A stretch of 64,000 nucleotides of DNA from Thunnus maccoyii (Eukaryota; Chordata; Actinopteri; Scombriformes; Scombridae). Within the stretch, counting starts at the first letter, position 1. The number at the start of each line of letters is the position of its first letter. Of the stretch, positions 60,493 through 64,000 are shown in pieces. The stretch covers positions 11,079,111 through 11,143,110 of the forward strand of contig NC_056552.1 of NCBI RefSeq assembly GCF_910596095.1, written 5' to 3'. The notes under the pieces were generated by a model that worked only from the letters and a program-made list of their open reading frames with translations, searched no databases and had not been told where the DNA came from. The position numbers and the translations under genes were made by a program.

Positions 60493-62677
60493 ATGGAAGA
60501 GATTAAGACCGAGCCTGTGGATTTTGTGAAGGAATTCCAAGAATACCTGACACAGCAAACCCAGCATGTCAACATGATCTCAGGCTCTGTTTGTGGAGAA
60601 AAAGAGTCAGCAGAGGCGTTTCCAGCCGGTGGGAAGGGAGCACAACAAATGACACCGCAATATCTCTTTGATGAGTGAAGAGTAAGATGTTAAAGTCTCT
60701 TTGTGTTTGTGTTTTAGTTGCCCCGAGGAGTGAGCAGAATGGTCTGGACCCTCCGTCTGTGGAAGTGAGCTTGTCAGTGGAGGATGGTTCAGATGTACAA
60801 ATGGACGGCCTGGAGAGGACCTGCGATGGAAAGTACAAATGCAGCTACTGCAGCTATGCCAACAAGGGCATGGCTCGTTTAATAGAGCACATCAGGATCC
60901 ACACAGGTCAGTGTTTAGGCAACATCATGTTTATAAAACAATGCAAGTAATCCAGACACACTTGTAGGAACTGTTATATACTAGTGGCTCTCAAGTTGGG
61001 GCATGTGAGGAAGTTCAGTGATTCCCAACACAATTATAACAAATTATTAAACAAGTTACATTTTTCACTGGGATTGTTCCCAATGAATTTCTATGTTCCC
61101 ACATAAGGTGTAGTGCTACCATTGTGTCCTCCTATAACCAGATACCTGGGGCAGAGTCTTATTATATACAAAATTCTGCCCAAATCTATGACTACTTAAG
61201 AGTAAATGACAATGTTTGGGTGTATGTCATAAGTTACACATAGTTTGAAAAGCACTGAACACAGATATGTGGTGATATAATTCCTAAACTGGTAAGCCAT
61301 TTCTTATATCTCTTACCAATGGTAATCATTTGTCATAAATTGTATCCCAGGATTTTATATTATTAATCTTGTGAAGCAAATTTGTCTAAATTGACAACAC
61401 AAAACCTTTACTAAATCACATTTACTGTATGTCACATTAATTTCTGAAATACTCGAGAATGCCTGCTGAAAATTAGTTTGATTTACAGTCATGATGTGAC
61501 CTACAACAACCAGACAAATTACATTACATTACAAAGCATATAAACTGGAAGGTTTTGTTGCCAGCATGATCTTTTCTTTATCTTCCAGCTCTACTTTGTA
61601 CAACCCCTCTGCACCTACTACATTGTATTTACTGCATCACTGTTAACTGTATCACAGTAAAGTATGCTTGGTATTATTATTATATTATAACTGCATTTTG
61701 CACTGACTATTTTCCTGTAAATTTCCCCTCCTGATTGTCAACCAGGAGAAAAGCCTCACCGCTGCCAACTGTGCCCGTTTGCTTCAGCGTATGAGCGCCA
61801 CTTGGAAGCGCACATGCGCTCGCACACAGGAGAGAAGCCATACAAGTGTGACCTCTGCGCCTTCCGCTGTAGCGACCGCAGCAATCTGTCGCACCACCGT
61901 CGCCGCCGCCACAAGCTTCTGCCTGCAAGGGTCGTACGCTCTCCCTTCTCCAACAAGAGAATGTTGACCGCCCTGCAGAAGAGGACGGGCTCACTGGGCT
62001 TCAGCAGGCGACTACTCATCAATTTCAGCCCTCCCTCTGTGGTGATGCCAAAGTCGGATTATCTGAATGACTTGTCTCACAAGCTCCACCATCATTTGAA
62101 CAGCAGTGAGTACAAGAATCTTCCCAGGGTGGATGAGAATGATAATTGCAACAGAAGTGCTAATGGTTTGACGTTTAATAACCCACTGGACCAGCTGTCT
62201 ACACTTGCTGGCCAGTTGGCTGACCTTCACCCTGAGTCTCAGACTCCTGCATCCCCAGACAGGGAGTCCTTAAAAGATGAGAAGCCCATCCTTATTCAGC
62301 AGGTCTCTGGTACACCAGTTGCAGTGTGTTCAAATGGAGTGCAGACATCCCCACCTAAAAAAGAATCTCCCACCTCAGACCACCGGAGCTGCAGTCCTGA
62401 GCCTGGCCTCGGCTGTGAGAACAGCATGAACACACTTACTGCGAGTGTTAGCAACAGCCAGCCGAGCACACCCACCCCTGTCCTGACCACACCAGACCAA
62501 CACCTTTTGCAAAAATGCCAGCACTGTGAAATTCACTTTTCTGACAATATCCTCTACACCATTCACATGGGTTGCCATGGCTACGAACATCCATTCCGAT
62601 GCAACATCTGCGGTCACATGTGCACAGACAAATATGACTTTGCATGTCATTTTGCTCGAGGGCAACATAAAAAGTGA
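60493..62677 (+). CDS. ikzf5: Ikaros-family zinc-finger protein 5 (Pegasus)
   Basis: Three coding exons, 60493-60628, 60718-60906 and 61746-62677, give 418 residues; human IKZF5 has 419. The N terminus keeps EPVDFVKEFQEYLTQQTQ and VNMISGSV. Three DNA-binding C2H2 fingers lie at about 87-107, 115-135 and 143-164, joined by HTGEKP linkers. A Ser/Pro/Thr-rich middle follows. Two C-terminal fingers (CQHCEIHFSDNILYTIHMGC and CNICGHMCTDKYDFACHFAR) form the family's dimerisation module. Pegasus is a nuclear repressor/activator that recognises sites unlike those of the other Ikaros proteins and is tied to megakaryocyte biology in human. The ATG is 21 nt after an acceptor, so the 5' UTR is spliced. 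The exon 1 donor is weak (CCG|gtggga); reading through it would stop at 60678 after 16 extra residues. The join used here gives the human-like GLDPPSVEVSL. Confidence 0.96.
60982..61257. mobile_element. Decayed hAT-type element in ikzf5 intron 2
   Basis: The left end TAGTGGCTCTCAAGTTGGGG and the right end AGTTTGAAAAGCACTG are degenerate inverted copies of the CAGTGGTTCTCAAA terminus. The interior is non-coding. Confidence 0.45.
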
Positions 62678-62938
62678 TTCCTTGTTACAAAGATGCATAT
62701 GCAGTCTTTGATCCTTCTGTATCGGTATATGTACAGCATATAGAGGTGACAGTGATTTACATGCTGTTACTTTTTCATTTTACACTTAATAACTGCACTA
62801 TTGTTGCCTTATTGCAGTTCTACATAGCTCATGACTTAAGAGTTCCTTAAGCACAGAAAAATCTTGTAATACAGCATCTCTGCAGTAGAAAAACACAGAG
62901 TGTAGTTTGCAGCATTTCATAGTCAGTGTTGGTTAGAT

Positions 62939-63232
62939 CAGTGGCTCTCAAAGTGGGGTCCGGGGACTCCCAGGTGTCCTTGAGGGGGTTCAAGTGGGTC
63001 CCCAGCAAAAAGGGGAATCATTTATTTTCACTATATTTCCATCCATAACTAACACAATGAAAGAATGTATGACTATTTTGGTCATGGGTTTCATAGATTC
63101 TGTAATAAAACATCTAAAAGTAAAAATCTTATCAGATGGGGGACCCTGGGACAAAATCTTATCGAATGGGGGTCTGTGGTCTAATTGTGTCAGTTTAGGG
63201 GTCCTTGACGTGAAACAGTTTGAGAACCACTG
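62939..63232. mobile_element. hAT-type non-autonomous element in ikzf5 3' flank
   Basis: Left CAGTGGCTCTCAAAGTGGGG and right CAGTTTGAGAACCACTG are clear terminal inverted repeats. The interior has GGGGTCCTTGACG and AAAATCTTATCAGATGGGGG, the latter partly repeated. No matching 8-bp duplication was found (GGTTAGAT against ACCACTGT). Confidence 0.65.
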
Positions 63233-63371
63233 ACCACTGTCCTTTGTGAATTCAGCTACATGTGTTTGGCATATGTAATCATGGTTTTTGCTTTCCATTG
63301 ATTCACCAGCATTTCACTCAGCTCTTGAAGTAAATCACTATTACATAGGCATCTAGATATAAAACACTTTA

Positions 63372-63377
63372 AATAAA
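63372..63377 (+). promoter_or_regulatory. Possible polyadenylation signal of ikzf5
   Basis: AATAAA about 695 nt after the stop codon. If used, the transposon at 62939-63232 is inside the mature 3' UTR. Confidence 0.4.
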
Positions 63378-63826
63378 ATACCACTTAACAGTATTTAACA
63401 CTGAACATCATGAGCTCACCAGCTTGGTATGTTTTTGAAAAAACTGAAGCCGATGTTTGGAGACTGACAGCCAAACTGGCTCATTTTCTGTTCAAAACAT
63501 TTAGTTTGTGTCCAGCCTTACCCACAATCCTGCTCTCTGTCCTGATATTTATTTATACCTCCCATCATAGACTGCAGAAGGTGTTGCCCAAATCAGTTAG
63601 TAATATTTCAGAAGGATTTCAATAGCGCTCTTTTTTTGGTACTAATTTATACCATTGAAACTTTTTTCTACAAATATTTATACATTGTCTTGAGTAGTTT
63701 TTGTGGTACTGTGTAAACCAATTTTCACTGTAGCAACTTCTTTGTATTGTAGCTGATGTTGAGACACTGTAAAGGTGCAAGGTGACCCTCAGATTGTTAG
63801 GTATAATGTTACTTTTTTTTTTGGAT

Positions 63827-64000
63827 GCAGCACGGTGGTGTCGTGATTAGCACGGTTGTCTCACAGCGAGAGGACTCTGGGATCCAGCACACCTGTGTGG
63901 AATTTGCATGTTCTCCCCGTGCCTGCATGAGTTCCTTCGGCTTCCTCCCACAGACCAAAAACATGCAGGTTAGGTTAATCGGTGACTCTAAATTGCCCAT
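63827..64000 (+). mobile_element. Common teleost SINE-like repeat, cut by window end
   Basis: GCACGGTGGTGTCGTGATTA resembles a tRNA-type A box. It is followed by TTTGCATGTTCTCCCCGTG, GGCTTCCTCCCACAGACC, AACATGCAGGTTAGGTTAAT and GGTGACTCTAAATTGCCC, a block that is very abundant in teleost genomes. The right end lies outside the window. Confidence 0.65.

Larger units (their letters stand above)
62678..63826 (+). other. ikzf5 3' flank / probable 3' UTR
   Basis: No further exon was found. It contains a hAT-type element (62939-63232) and AATAAA at 63372-63377. The 71-codon frame at 63410-63625 has no recognisable domain and lies beyond the likely polyadenylation signal. Confidence 0.55.

Noticed and set aside
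61707-62711. Minus-strand and off-frame open frames overlapping ikzf5 exon 3
   Set aside because: They are shadows of a long zinc-finger exon with no recognisable product.

Overview
The window is vertebrate nuclear DNA, most likely from a spiny-rayed (percomorph) teleost. It carries small-exon genes with GT-AG introns, long AT-rich intergenic stretches, many short non-autonomous DNA transposons of kinds common in bony-fish genomes, and a gene order matching human 10q26. No bacterial, plasmid, phage or CRISPR feature was seen.

Five protein-coding genes can be read exon by exon. (1) 14971-29937 (+): an uncharacterised 327-residue protein with a NERD (nuclease-related, PD-(D/E)xK-like) domain, whose last coding exon lies beyond an 11-kb intron. 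(2) 44675-47513 (-): bub3, the WD40 mitotic-checkpoint protein. (3) 50674-51883 (-): an hmx3-type NK homeobox gene. (4) 55849-59771 (-): acadsb, short/branched-chain acyl-CoA dehydrogenase, 11 coding exons. (5) 60493-62677 (+): ikzf5 (Pegasus), an Ikaros-family zinc-finger protein. acadsb and ikzf5 are head to head and share a compact promoter region.

The order ikzf5 - acadsb - hmx3 - bub3 and the relative orientations equal those of human chromosome 10q26, except that HMX2, which lies between HMX3 and BUB3 in human, is absent. This fits one of the two copies left by the teleost genome duplication (the hmx3b type), although that assignment is inferred.

Layout: 1-14 kb is gene-free and ends in a cluster of tandemly arranged repeat fragments just upstream of the NERD gene. 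15-30 kb is the NERD gene. 30-44 kb is gene-free and ends in an intact 704-bp hAT-type element with a perfect 8-bp target duplication. 44-64 kb holds the four syntenic genes. Much of the gene-free DNA is unique-looking and resembles the long-range regulatory territory usually found around developmental homeobox genes. Conservation cannot be tested from one sequence.

The items most worth following are the NERD protein with its intact-looking catalytic core, the missing hmx2, a cell-cycle-type CCAAT/CDE-CHR-like arrangement upstream of bub3, a perfect 22-bp hairpin at 10.46 kb, and repeats that place perfect CRE palindromes upstream of the NERD gene.
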